From NCBI GenBank assembly GCA_964416595.1, contig CAYQES010000006.1, positions 62,001 to 126,000 on the forward strand: a stretch of 64,000 nucleotides of DNA. Direction: 5' to 3'. The notes under the pieces were generated by a model. That model saw nothing but the letters and a program-made list of their open reading frames with translations. It made no database searches and was not told the origin of the DNA. The position numbers and the translations under genes are program-made. The stretch is from JAKFYM01 sp964416595. GTDB taxonomy: Bacteria > Bdellovibrionota > UBA1018 > CAIPTA01. Every line of letters begins with the position of its first letter. The first letter of the stretch is position 1. Positions 24,588 to 32,632 of the stretch are shown here, one piece after another.

Positions 24588-25424
24588 ATGCAAAAACACG
24601 ATTTAAAAGAAAAAGCGAAAGAGCTAAGAGTTTGGTGCATCAAGATGATTACCGCTGCGGGCAATGGTCACCCCGGTGGCAGCCTTTCTTTGGCGGATCT
24701 CATCACGGCCTTTTATTTTCAGCTCTTAAAACATGACCCCAAAAATCCCACCTGGAAAGAACGGGATCGTTTTATTTTAAGTAAAGGCCACGGCGTTCCC
24801 GCGCTCTACGCAGCCATGGCCATGACAGGCTATTTCCCCACGGAAAAACTCATGACCCTCCGTCAGCTGGGCTCACCCCTCCAAGGCCACCCAGATCGCC
24901 ATCGTTTGCCCGGCATTGAAGCCAGCACCGGCAGCTTGGGCCAAGGCCTATCGATCGCTCAGGGTGCGGCCCTCGCCATGCGTTTGGATAAAATTGATTC
25001 CATGGTTTACTGCGTGATGGGCGATGGCGAGATCCAAGAGGGCCAAGTGTGGGAAGCAGCCCTTTCCATCCCCATGCACAAACTCGATCACGTTTGCGCC
25101 ATTGTAGATTGGAACAAAGGCCAGATCGATGGCCAGGTGAAAGACGTAATGAATATCGAACCAATCGGCGAAAAATTCGCGGCCTTTGGCTGGAATGTGC
25201 TGGAAGTGGATGGTCATGATTTCCCCGCCATCATAGGTGCCGTGGAAAAAGCCAAAGCTAACGCGAAGGCGGGCACAGGAAAACCCACCCTGATCGTGGC
25301 GGATACGGTTAAAGGAAAAGGCGTGAAGTTTATGGAAGAAGGAAAAAATGCGTGGCACGGAGCTGCACCAACTTCCGAACAAGCCAAAGCCGCTTTGGAA
25401 GAACTTTTAAAGGCCACGAGCTAA
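24588..25424 (+). CDS. tktA-N: Transketolase, N-terminal subunit
   Basis: The first half of a split transketolase of the pentose phosphate pathway, 278 residues, binding the diphosphate of thiamine pyrophosphate. The motif MGDGEIQEGQVWEAALSIP is near residue 145. ITAAGNGHPGGSLSLADLITA, LSKGHGVPALYAA and EASTGSLGQGLSIAQG carry the conserved histidines. The 13-codon longer frame lacks support, and a TACAAA box lies six bases before this ATG. The second half follows after 11 bases and the two must assemble. Confidence 0.93.
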   Translation: MQKHDLKEKAKELRVWCIKMITAAGNGHPGGSLSLADLITAFYFQLLKHDPKNPTWKERDRFILSKGHGVPALYAAMAMTGYFPTEKLMTLRQLGSPLQGHPDRHRLPGIEASTGSLGQGLSIAQGAALAMRLDKIDSMVYCVMGDGEIQEGQVWEAALSIPMHKLDHVCAIVDWNKGQIDGQVKDVMNIEPIGEKFAAFGWNVLEVDGHDFPAIIGAVEKAKANAKAGTGKPTLIVADTVKGKGVKFMEEGKNAWHGAAPTSEQAKAALEELLKATS

Positions 25425-25435
25425 AGGAGAAAACG

Positions 25436-26380
25436 ATGATCGATACAAGCGTAAAACCTGTGGCTACCCGGCAAAGTTTTGGAGAGACTCTCGCAAAGCT
25501 CGGGGAAAAATACCCAGAGATCGTGGTGCTCGATGCGGATCTTGCAAAATCCACCAAGAGTGAATTGTTCGCCAAAAAATTCCCTAACCGCTTTTTTGAA
25601 ATGGGCATTTCCGAAGCCAATATGATTGGCGCCGGTGCGGGTTTGGCCTTGAATGGCAAGGTGCCTTTCATTTGTAGCTTTGGTTGCTTCGTGACGGGAC
25701 GCTTCGACCAGATCCGCATGTCCGTGGCCTATTCTCGTGCTCGGGTGCGCATCGTGGGCACCCATTCCGGCGTGGGCATCGGGGAAGATGGTCACTCGCA
25801 AATGGCCTTGGAAGATTTGGCGTGTTTGCGCACTCTTCCCGAGATGGCCGTTTTGCAACCGGCCGATGATATTGAAACCGCCGCCATGGTGGAAGAGCTC
25901 GTGCACTACCCGCACCCGGCCTACCTCAGGCTCACTCGGCAGAATGTGCCGAGAGTGCATAAAGCGGATACCAAGTTTGCTATCGGCAAAATCCATTCGT
26001 TGAAACCCGGAAAAGACGTGATGGTTCTCGCCACCGGCGGCGTAGTAGGCGAAGCCCTGGAAGCTGCGGCTACTTTAGAGAAGCAAGGCATTAGCGCGGA
26101 AGTGGCCAACGTTTCGAGCCTTAAACCTTTGGATGAAGCTTTCTTAAAAGAAGCCTGCAAGCGCCACAAAAAATTTATCACCATCGAAGATCATTACATC
26201 ATTGGTGGCTTGGGCGGCGCGATCGCCGAATTCTTGACGGGCCAGGGCCACGGGAAACTTTCCCGCATTGGTGTGGGCGAAGAGTTTGGCCAAAGCGGAA
26301 CTCCCGAAGCCCTCTATGATGCCTATGGTTTATCCCATCCGCACCTCACTCGTAAGATCCAGGAGTTCGTGAGAAGTTAA
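25436..26380 (+). CDS. tktA-C: Transketolase, C-terminal subunit
   Basis: The second half of the split transketolase, 314 residues, holding the pyrimidine-binding and C-terminal domains. Residues FFEMGISEANMIGAGAGLAL include the catalytic Glu near 58. FGCFVTGRFDQIRMSVAYSR, GVGIGEDGHSQMALEDLACLRTLP and TIEDHYIIGGLGGAIAEFL are family hallmarks. An AAAGGAG site lies 7 bases before the ATG. It is in an operon with the N-terminal subunit, and the next gene overlaps its stop codon (TAATG). Confidence 0.94.
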   Translation: MIDTSVKPVATRQSFGETLAKLGEKYPEIVVLDADLAKSTKSELFAKKFPNRFFEMGISEANMIGAGAGLALNGKVPFICSFGCFVTGRFDQIRMSVAYSRARVRIVGTHSGVGIGEDGHSQMALEDLACLRTLPEMAVLQPADDIETAAMVEELVHYPHPAYLRLTRQNVPRVHKADTKFAIGKIHSLKPGKDVMVLATGGVVGEALEAAATLEKQGISAEVANVSSLKPLDEAFLKEACKRHKKFITIEDHYIIGGLGGAIAEFLTGQGHGKLSRIGVGEEFGQSGTPEALYDAYGLSHPHLTRKIQEFVRS

Positions 26381-26787
26381 TGCCTGCCTATCTCGATCAT
26401 ATCGGCATTGCTGTTACGGAACATTCCCGCCTGGCGGAAGCGCTGGAAGTTTTGGGATTGAAGGTGACAGGCCAAGAGCGCGTGGAGCGGGAAAAGGTGG
26501 ATACTGTTTGGATCCCACTGCCCGTGAAGCAAGGCAATGTGGAACTGTTAAAACCCACAGAACCCGACAGCGTGATCGGAAAATTCCTGGCTAAATCCGG
26601 CCGAGATGGCATCCATCATTTGAGTTTTAGGGTGGATGATATCGGGGAAGTTTCTGGAAAATTAGCGGCCGCGGGATTTCGTTTGATCTATCCCCAGGCG
26701 AAACCTGGAGCCCACGGCACTTTGGTGAATTTCATTCACCCGCAAACTACGGGTGGAGTGCTGCTGGAGATTTCGGAGAAAACTTAG
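26380..26787 (+). CDS. Methylmalonyl-CoA epimerase-like VOC protein
   Basis: A 135-residue vicinal-oxygen-chelate protein. YLDHIGIAVTEHSRLAEAL, VWIPLPVKQGNVELLKPT, GRDGIHHLSFRVDDI and GVLLEISE place the metal ligands (His, Glu, His, Glu) as in methylmalonyl-CoA epimerases, which interconvert (R)- and (S)-methylmalonyl-CoA. Its start overlaps the transketolase stop, so it is co-translated with a pentose-phosphate enzyme, an unexpected partner. The true substrate may be another CoA ester or a related 2-oxo compound. It overlaps the convergent PilZ gene by four bases. Confidence 0.82.
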   Translation: MPAYLDHIGIAVTEHSRLAEALEVLGLKVTGQERVEREKVDTVWIPLPVKQGNVELLKPTEPDSVIGKFLAKSGRDGIHHLSFRVDDIGEVSGKLAAAGFRLIYPQAKPGAHGTLVNFIHPQTTGGVLLEISEKT

Positions 26788-27119
26788 TCCGTTCCCCGCA
26801 GCAAAAACTGATGGAAAAACTTTTTCAATTCCATGCGGTTTGTTTCTGAGAGATTCAAAAATTCGTAGGCGCAGCCTTTATGGTCGCCTTTTTTTGCTTC
26901 CCGAACGATGCGGGCCGTGAGGTTTTGTAAACGTTTGCCATTGGGCAGGGTGAAAGTGAGTTGGGAGAAGGGCTCCTGGCTGCTCACGCAAAAGCGATTG
27001 CGCAGGAAAATGCCTTCTTCTGAAATATCTTTGGCCTCATAGGCGAAGAAATAGTCCCCATTGGTTTCTTTCACGGAGATTTTGAGCGCGAGACGATCTG
27101 AATTACGACGTTCCAACAT
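26784..27119 (-). CDS. PilZ-domain protein
   Basis: A 111-residue cytoplasmic protein with the PilZ layout. It opens with LERRNSDRLALKISV, where R-R-x-x-x-R marks the c-di-GMP-binding N terminus. Then DISEEGIFLRN (the [DN]xSxxG motif) and FTLPNGKRLQNLTARIVREAKKG follow. It probably reads c-di-GMP, fitting the diguanylate cyclase in the window. The ATG at 27119 has an AAGGA site 5 bases upstream; the longer upstream frame is cysteine-rich and not domain-like. Target pathway unknown. Confidence 0.85.
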   Translation of the reverse strand: MLERRNSDRLALKISVKETNGDYFFAYEAKDISEEGIFLRNRFCVSSQEPFSQLTFTLPNGKRLQNLTARIVREAKKGDHKGCAYEFLNLSETNRMELKKFFHQFLLRGTD

Positions 27120-27291
27120 AAGATCCTTCAACTGGCACAGCGAGCAGCAGCGGGGGTGTGTCTGGGCTGTGCATTCCAGATACCCGCCGCCCCTTGTGCA
27201 GGGGTTGTGCCACAGTGCTTTACCTTTAAATGAGTAAGAAAAACAGGTAGTTATGGAGAAAGGTGCAAGCCGACCCTGAAAGCAAATCTGT

Positions 27292-27313
27292 CTCAAAACT
27301 AGACAGTTGCGAC
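27292..27313. promoter_or_regulatory. Inverted repeat CTGTCT-N7-AGACAG, candidate operator of rhomboid gene
   Basis: A perfect six-bp dyad that matches 18 of 22 bases of the site at 14616. TAGACA inside it, 16 bases before TACACT (27321-27326), would serve as the -35 hexamer of the rhomboid gene, so a bound protein would block the promoter. Confidence 0.5.
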
Positions 27314-27340
27314 CCCCATGCTACACTATTCTCTAACGTT

Positions 27341-28081
27341 ATGAACCGTTTCGCCCCGCAATTAGCTGCCCCGCCCATGACCCCCCTCGTGAAGGGGGTA
27401 TTGATTGCTTCCGTGCTGTTCTTCCTCCTGCAATTGGCGGGAGATTCCTTAGGCTTTTCTCTCGTGGGAGTTTTGGGGTTTGTGCCCGCTAAATTGGCCG
27501 AGGGCTGGATTTGGCAGGTGTTCACCTATGTGTTTCTGCATGGGGGCCTGTTTCACATGCTCTTCAATCTCTTGGTGATTTGGAGCGTGGGAGGGGAGCT
27601 TGAGAACCTCTGGGGAACTAAGGTTTTTGCGGCATTTTTTGTGGTCTGTGCCGTGGGGGCGGCGATCGTTCATGGGATTTTTAGTCTAGTGAGCATTGGC
27701 CCCGGGGCCCTCTCGCCCGTGGTGGGATCGTCCGGGGTGGTCTATGGCCTGCTCTTGGCCTACGGGATCCTCTTTGGGGAGCGGATGATGTATTTCTTCC
27801 TGCTTTTTCCCATGCCCGCCAAGTATTTCGTGATGATTTTGGGGGCCATTGAGCTCGTTTCCAGCGTTTTTTACGGCAAAGACGGCATTTCCCACCTGGC
27901 CCATTTAGGCGGCATGGCCTTTGGCTTTTTCTTCCTGATCAGCATGGCCGCCTGGCGCCGCCGCTCCCGGGGCGATCATAAATTCGCCCAAGAGGAGCGA
28001 GAGCGCAAAAAACGCCTCAAAAAAGCCGGGCATTTGCGCCTCGTGGCGGAAGAAGATGAAGATCCTAAGCACTGGAATTGA
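27341..28081 (+). CDS. Rhomboid family intramembrane serine protease
   Basis: A 246-residue protein with about six transmembrane helices. The catalytic Ser lies in GSSGVVYGLLLA and the His in ISHLAHLGGMAFGF. FLHGGLFHMLFNLLVIWSVGGELEN carries the conserved H-x-x-x-N loop. These proteases cleave membrane-spanning substrates within the bilayer; the substrate here is unknown. The C-terminal 40 residues are charged and cytoplasmic. The ATG at 27341 begins after a TACACT box and no ribosome site, so the leader is very short. Its promoter overlaps the candidate operator. Confidence 0.9.
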   Translation: MNRFAPQLAAPPMTPLVKGVLIASVLFFLLQLAGDSLGFSLVGVLGFVPAKLAEGWIWQVFTYVFLHGGLFHMLFNLLVIWSVGGELENLWGTKVFAAFFVVCAVGAAIVHGIFSLVSIGPGALSPVVGSSGVVYGLLLAYGILFGERMMYFFLLFPMPAKYFVMILGAIELVSSVFYGKDGISHLAHLGGMAFGFFFLISMAAWRRRSRGDHKFAQEERERKKRLKKAGHLRLVAEEDEDPKHWN

Positions 28082-28140
28082 CGGCCAGAAGCCTGCATGG
28101 TAACCCCATTAGTCTATCAATCTTATAGTGAGGAATTGCC

Positions 28141-28422
28141 ATGGGCCTCTTTGAAGCGCACGAAGAGAAAAAATTAGACGTACGGGTAACGGAACGGGCA
28201 CGACTTTTCGGCCGTTTGGATCGTAAAGCCCACGAACAGCTTTTAAAATCTTTGCCTGACGAAGCAGAGCGCGGCCAATACGTGAACGTGGACGAGCTCA
28301 ATGCCCGGGACAATCCTGTGCACATGGCCCGGAACCTTCCCAACTTGGATGCTCCCGTTCGCCGCAATATCGAAGATCTTGAGTTTGATTCGGATGAAGC
28401 GAATCGTTCTTTTGAGCAGTAG
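28141..28422 (+). CDS. Small hypothetical protein
   Basis: 93 residues, charged and without signal peptide or membrane segment, so cytoplasmic. The sequence MGLFEAHEEKKLDVRVTERA and NLPNLDAPVRRNIEDLEFDSDEANRSFEQ matches no family I know. Helical heptad-like spacing suggests a small alpha-helical protein. An AGGA site lies 7 bases before the ATG. A good terminator follows at 28455-28490, which supports it as a separate gene. Confidence 0.6.
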   Translation: MGLFEAHEEKKLDVRVTERARLFGRLDRKAHEQLLKSLPDEAERGQYVNVDELNARDNPVHMARNLPNLDAPVRRNIEDLEFDSDEANRSFEQ

Positions 28423-28454
28423 TGTCCGGCTACTTTTTGTGTCGCAGTTGCGTT

Positions 28455-28490
28455 AAAAAAGGCCGAACTCGAGAGGGTTTGGCTTTTTTG
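28455..28490. terminator. Bidirectional intrinsic terminator
   Basis: AAAAAAGGCCGAACTC and GAGGGTTTGGCTTTTTT form a strong imperfect stem with A and T runs on both sides, after the small gene and before the convergent fliL gene. Confidence 0.75.
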
Positions 28491-28577
28491 TTTTAGGGCT
28501 CCGCAGCTCGTTTCAAAACGAAGCCGAGACTGTGCACCGTGAACCGAGAACAGCGAACTGAAAAACAGATTTTCCCA

Positions 28578-29132
28578 CTACTGCACCAAAAAACTCGTAA
28601 ACAAAACATCCACGATCGCAGCATCCTTCAAGAAAGAATTCACTTTCCCCAAAATCTCATGCTTCACGCGAAACTTTACTTCCAAAGATCCTAACTCAGT
28701 ATAGGAGCGGGAACTGATTCCAGTTTGAATGGCATCTTCAATTTTGGCTTTGTTGGCTTTCACTTGCTGGAAACAAGACTCGGATCCGCAAATCAAAGTT
28801 ACTTCCACCGTGGCGTAATGGTTTTTTCCGCCCTGGGGGCTTTTCAAGGTGATGGTCATTTCCGGATAGGATTCGGCAAAAAAACCATCGCCCACTTGCA
28901 CCTTGGTGGCTTCTTTTGTGATCTTTTGCACCACTTGGGTTTCGGTGATGGCGGGTTTTTTGTAGAGGAGGCTTGCCCACACAATAAATCCAAGTCCGCC
29001 CAGCATTACGAGCAAATTCCCCGCCACAAAAGCGAACTGCGGCAGCGGCATGCCCATAATCATTTTTGGGCCAGCCGGTGCTTCTTTTTCTTTGTCAGCG
29101 GAGGCATCTGCTGCTGGTTTTTCGTCGGCCAC
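28578..29132 (-). CDS. fliL: FliL-like flagellar basal body-associated protein
   Basis: A 184-residue bitopic inner-membrane protein. A disordered N terminus (MADEKPAADASADKEKEA) precedes one helix (FAFVAGNLLVMLGGLGFIVWASLLY, about residues 33-57). A periplasmic stomatin-like domain follows, ending DVLFTSFLVQ, the classic FliL C terminus. FliL helps stators engage the flagellar rotor and stabilises the motor. There are no other flagellar genes nearby, so this is an orphan paralogue or a copy of a split operon. Gliding and motor paralogues are possible. Confidence 0.85.
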   Translation of the reverse strand: MADEKPAADASADKEKEAPAGPKMIMGMPLPQFAFVAGNLLVMLGGLGFIVWASLLYKKPAITETQVVQKITKEATKVQVGDGFFAESYPEMTITLKSPQGGKNHYATVEVTLICGSESCFQQVKANKAKIEDAIQTGISSRSYTELGSLEVKFRVKHEILGKVNSFLKDAAIVDVLFTSFLVQ

Positions 29133-29190
29133 GGTAACTCCTTACGTTAACTTTAACCCGCAAGGCCAGGGAAAGCGAAGCAAGAAAGGC

Positions 29191-30297
29191 TTATAGCCTC
29201 ACTGCTTCATAGGGCAGATTCAAATCATCAGCCACTTGTTTATAGGCCACTTTGCCGCCATGCACGTTTACACCTTTGTAGAGCGCTTTATCCATGCTGA
29301 TGGCTTTTTGGAAGCCATTATCGGCCAAGAGCAGAGCGTATTTCATGGTGCGGTTGGTGAGCGCATAAGTAGAAGTTTGGGCCACGGCACCGGGCATATT
29401 GGTCACGCCGTAGTGGATCACGTTTTCTTCCCGGAAGATTGGATCCGAGTGGGAGGTAGGACGAATCGTTTCGATGCAACCACCTTGGTCGATGGAAACA
29501 TCCACCACCACGGAATTGGGTTCCATTTGTTTGATCATATCCCGGGTCACGAGTTTTGGAGCTTTTGCTCCGGCGATCAGCACGGTGCCGATCACGAGGT
29601 CCGCTTCTTTTACGGCCTTCTCGATATTCACGGGGTTGGAGTAAAGGGTGTTAATGGAATTTTTGAAGATATCGTCGAGGTACTGGAGGCGATTCATGTT
29701 CACATCCAAAATCGTAACCTGAGCGCCCATGCCCATGGCGATGATCGCCGCGTTGGTGCCGGCCACGCCGCCGCCGATCACGGCAACTTTTCCGCGGCGA
29801 ACGCCGGGCACGCCGGAGAGCAGAATGCCTTTTCCGCCTTCATTTTTCTGTAAGTAGCGGGCGCCGATTTGGGTGGCCATGCGTCCGGCCACTTCGCTCA
29901 TGGGAGTCAGGAGCGGCAAGCCGCCGTCGTCTAATTGAATGGTTTCATAGGCCACGGCGGAAACTTTTCGTTCCATGAGTTGTTTGGTGAGCTCGGGTTC
30001 TGCAGCCAAGTGCAAATAGGTGTAGAGGATCAAGCCTGGTTTCATGTGGCCATATTCTGCTTGGATCGGCTCTTTTACTTTGATCACCATATCGGCCCTG
30101 TCCCAAACTTCTTTGGCGGAATCGATGATGGTGGCACCGGCTTTGGCGTAAGCATCGTCGGAGGCGCCGATGCCTTGGCCCGCTTTCGTTTCCACGATCA
30201 ATTTGTGACCGCGGTGAACAAGCATTTGCACACCACCGGGAGTTAAGCCCACGCGGTTTTCGTTATTTTTAATTTCCTTCGGTACACCGATGATCAT
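29191..30297 (-). CDS. ald: Alanine dehydrogenase
   Basis: Ald reversibly deaminates L-alanine to pyruvate and ammonia with NAD. The 368 residues begin MIIGVPKEIKNNENRVGLTPGGV. Catalytic Lys and His lie in VIKVKEP and YTYLHLA near residues 75 and 95, and the NAD loop is VAVIGGGVAGTNAAIIAMGMGAQ near 170. VVDVSIDQGGCIET is conserved. The ATG at 30297 has a GGGAG site 5 bases upstream, better than the ATG at 30309. Cytoplasmic; probably part of amino-acid catabolism. Confidence 0.95.
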   Translation of the reverse strand: MIIGVPKEIKNNENRVGLTPGGVQMLVHRGHKLIVETKAGQGIGASDDAYAKAGATIIDSAKEVWDRADMVIKVKEPIQAEYGHMKPGLILYTYLHLAAEPELTKQLMERKVSAVAYETIQLDDGGLPLLTPMSEVAGRMATQIGARYLQKNEGGKGILLSGVPGVRRGKVAVIGGGVAGTNAAIIAMGMGAQVTILDVNMNRLQYLDDIFKNSINTLYSNPVNIEKAVKEADLVIGTVLIAGAKAPKLVTRDMIKQMEPNSVVVDVSIDQGGCIETIRPTSHSDPIFREENVIHYGVTNMPGAVAQTSTYALTNRTMKYALLLADNGFQKAISMDKALYKGVNVHGGKVAYKQVADDLNLPYEAVRL

Positions 30298-30324
30298 AGC
30301 CACTCCCAATGGTTTTTATTTATC

Positions 30325-31137
30325 TTAAGGCAGGCGTAATTGCATGCCGTCGTAGGCGGGCACCATTCCCCGCGGAAGCGATTTGCGAAATGCTTCGTAT
30401 TCCAATTCGTGACTCATATGAGTGAACACCGTTTTTCTGGCGCCAATCCGGCGCGCATACTCTAAGGCGAGGTCCACATGCAAATGAGTGGAATGCGGTT
30501 TAGGCCGGAGGCAATCGAGCACGAGCACATCCAGGCCTCGCATTTTCGCGATCGTTTCGTCAGGAATATAGCTGCAATCTGTGAGGTAGGCAAATTGCCC
30601 TATGCGGAATCCGAGGGTGCCAATTTTCCCGTGGGCTAAAACCAAAGGTGTGACTATTATTTTATGCAATAGAGCGTCATGGCAGGAACTAAGAGTAAAA
30701 GGGTCATGATTGATGGGGTGCAAGATAAGCCGGGGAACTCCACCCCCCTCTTGGTAGGGGTGAAAGATATAGGAAAATTTGGTTTTGATTTCTTCCAGGG
30801 CATGATTTTCCCCGTAGAGGGGGATGGGGCCCTTCTGGTGAAAATTAAAAGGACGGATGTCATCGAGGCCGTGGAGATGGTCCGCATGGGTGTGGGTGAG
30901 AAGAATGGCATCCAGCTGGGCTTTTTTCGGGAAAAAACGCAGCACTTGTTGCCGAAGATCCGGAGCAGTATCCACCAAGATGGCTGGTCCTCCCCGGCCG
31001 AAAGGTTCGATCAGCACGCTCGCCCTTAGCCGCCAGTTTTTAGGGTTTTTGAATTGGGGCTTTCCCTGCATGCCGATCATCGGCACGCCCACGGAGGTGC
31101 CACAACCCAAAATGGTGACCACCATTTTTTTCTTCAT
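30325..31137 (-). CDS. PhnP-like metallo-beta-lactamase fold phosphodiesterase
   Basis: A 270-residue metallo-beta-lactamase superfamily protein. The metal motif THTHADHLHGLDDIRPF (near residue 85), the VTPLVLAHGKIGTLGFRIGQFAYLTDCSYIP block and the C-terminal HMSH are like PhnP and related cyclic-phosphate phosphodiesterases. PhnP acts in phosphonate use, but no phn gene is nearby, so the substrate may be another cyclic nucleotide or lipoate-related ester. Cytoplasmic. It ends 27 bases upstream of the ald start, and is divergent from an epimerase gene. Confidence 0.82.
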   Translation of the reverse strand: MKKKMVVTILGCGTSVGVPMIGMQGKPQFKNPKNWRLRASVLIEPFGRGGPAILVDTAPDLRQQVLRFFPKKAQLDAILLTHTHADHLHGLDDIRPFNFHQKGPIPLYGENHALEEIKTKFSYIFHPYQEGGGVPRLILHPINHDPFTLSSCHDALLHKIIVTPLVLAHGKIGTLGFRIGQFAYLTDCSYIPDETIAKMRGLDVLVLDCLRPKPHSTHLHVDLALEYARRIGARKTVFTHMSHELEYEAFRKSLPRGMVPAYDGMQLRLP

Positions 31138-31228
31138 AGCGGGAGACTAACGGTAACTCCTCCGGCGAGCAAGAGCGAGGGGGTAATTGCGCTCTGCGTT
31201 TGGGGACGACAATTCCCTTCCGCCCACG

Positions 31229-31234
31229 TAAGAT
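31229..31234 (+). promoter_or_regulatory. -10 box of a leaderless epimerase transcript
   Basis: TAAGAT lies six bases before the ATG at 31241. An acGACA -35-like hexamer sits 17 bases upstream. Confidence 0.5.
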
Positions 31235-31240
31235 AGCCCC

Positions 31241-32230
31241 ATGAAAGTTTTAGTCACCGGCGCTTCGGGTTTTGTGGGCAGCACTTTGTGCGAAGAATTG
31301 CATAGCCGCGGTTTGGATGTGCATTGCTTGCTTCGCTCCACAAGTTCCCTAGAGAATCTCACCTCCGCTACATTTCAAAGAGTGGATGGAGACTTAAGCA
31401 ATGAGCGTGCTTTGCAAAAAGCCGTAGATGGCGCCGAGCTCATTTTCCATGTGGCCGGCAAAGTGGCCTCGAAAGATCGGGAGGGATTTTTCCGGGCCAA
31501 TAGCGAGGGCACAAAAAATCTTTTACGAGCCGTGGAAAGCTCCAAACAGAAACCTCGTTTTGTGTACGTGAGTTCTTTGGCGGCCGCGGGGCCTTCCACT
31601 CCCACGCGAGCAAGAATTGAGAGCGATCCCAACACTCCCGTTTCCGATTACGGTGCTAGTAAACTCGCCGGGGAAGAAGCGGTGCTCGAGTGCCGGGAAA
31701 AATTTCCTGTCACCATCGTGCGCCCGCCAGCAGTGTATGGTCCGAGAGATAAAGGTGTGTTCACTTTTTTCCAAGCGATCCAAAAGGGCATACTGCCACT
31801 TTTAGGAATGCGACAAGCGGAGCCCCGGCGCTATAGCTTCGTGCACGTGGCGGATCTTGTGCAAGGCTTGGTGTTGGCCGGTGTGCACGCCAATTCCCGA
31901 TCGGGAGAAGTTTTTTATGTGGCGGGTGATGGGGAATACACCTGGGAAGAAGCCATGGGTTTCATTGCGGCGGGCATGGAAAAACAAACTTTATCTTTGC
32001 CCATTCCCTTGGTGGCCTTGAAGGGTGCAGCTTTCGCTTGCTCCGCTTACACCAAGGCCTTTGGCAAGGTGCTGCCCTTTTCCATCGACAAAGCCAAAGA
32101 GATTTCTGCACCCGCTTGGACATGCTCCAACCAGAAAGCCAAGCGGGAGTGGGGTTTCGAGCCCCACTGGGAATTGGCCCGGGGTTTAAGCCATACGGCG
32201 CGGTGGTATAAGGAAAATGGCTGGTTGTAG
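31241..32230 (+). CDS. NAD-dependent epimerase / extended SDR
   Basis: A 329-residue extended short-chain dehydrogenase. MKVLVTGASGFVGSTLCEEL is the nucleotide-binding start, and SSLAAAGPS and YGASKLAGEEA carry the catalytic Ser, Tyr and Lys. VRPPAVYGPRDKG and RRYSFVHVADLVQGLVLA are typical. The closest types are dihydroflavonol reductase-like and nucleotide-sugar epimerases; the exact substrate is not readable. No ribosome site, and the TAAGAT box predicts a leaderless message. Tail-to-tail with the bactofilin gene. Confidence 0.85.
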   Translation: MKVLVTGASGFVGSTLCEELHSRGLDVHCLLRSTSSLENLTSATFQRVDGDLSNERALQKAVDGAELIFHVAGKVASKDREGFFRANSEGTKNLLRAVESSKQKPRFVYVSSLAAAGPSTPTRARIESDPNTPVSDYGASKLAGEEAVLECREKFPVTIVRPPAVYGPRDKGVFTFFQAIQKGILPLLGMRQAEPRRYSFVHVADLVQGLVLAGVHANSRSGEVFYVAGDGEYTWEEAMGFIAAGMEKQTLSLPIPLVALKGAAFACSAYTKAFGKVLPFSIDKAKEISAPAWTCSNQKAKREWGFEPHWELARGLSHTARWYKENGWL

Positions 32231-32282
32231 GGCGAGTGGACGTTAGCGGGCCGCGCTTTAAGCCGTGCCCTTCCCACTCGCC
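32231..32282. other. Long dyad over a convergent gene junction
   Basis: GGCGAGTGG and CCACTCGCC (9 bp) are separated by 34 bases across the stop codons of the epimerase and bactofilin genes. It could end both transcripts but lacks a T run. Confidence 0.3.
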
Positions 32283-32632
32283 GTGATCGCTCGGCCCTCG
32301 AAATGCGCGCCGAACTTCACTTCGAACTTAGGCGAGCTCACATCGCCAATTAACCGCCCCGATTCGGAAACAGTCACCTTGGTTTTGGCGCTCACATTTC
32401 CGTGCACGAAACCGTCGATGATGATTTCGTCACCTTCCATCTCCCCATGGATAGTGGCGGTTTCTCCTACCACAATCATGCTGCCGGGAAGACCTCGCAC
32501 GCGGCCTTCCACGCGGCCGTGGATGCGGGTCATGCGGTCAAAGGTAACATCGCCTTTTAATAAAGATCCTTGGCTAAGAAGCGTGACTTCGGATTCCAGT
32601 TGGCGCCCGGGGATTGCGTGCACGTCCATCAT
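32258..32632 (-). CDS. Bactofilin
   Basis: A 124-residue polymer-forming cytoskeletal protein of the bactofilin (DUF583) family, built of beta-helix rungs. Successive rungs are seen in SQGSLLKGDVTFDRMTRIHGRVEGRVRGL, GSMIVVGETATIHGEMEGDEIIIDGFVHGNV and SAKTKVTVSESGRLIGDVSSPKFEVKFGAHFEGRA. Bactofilins position cell-wall enzymes at the inner membrane and set cell shape. The ATG overlaps the preceding gene as ATGA, so it is coupled to a membrane protein that probably anchors it. Confidence 0.92.
   Translation of the reverse strand: MMDVHAIPGRQLESEVTLLSQGSLLKGDVTFDRMTRIHGRVEGRVRGLPGSMIVVGETATIHGEMEGDEIIIDGFVHGNVSAKTKVTVSESGRLIGDVSSPKFEVKFGAHFEGRAITASGKGTA

Noticed and set aside
28491..28560. Tail of repeats ccgtgaaccgagaacagcgaac as a mobile element
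   Set aside because: Too short and degenerate; no inverted ends or transposase seen in the window.
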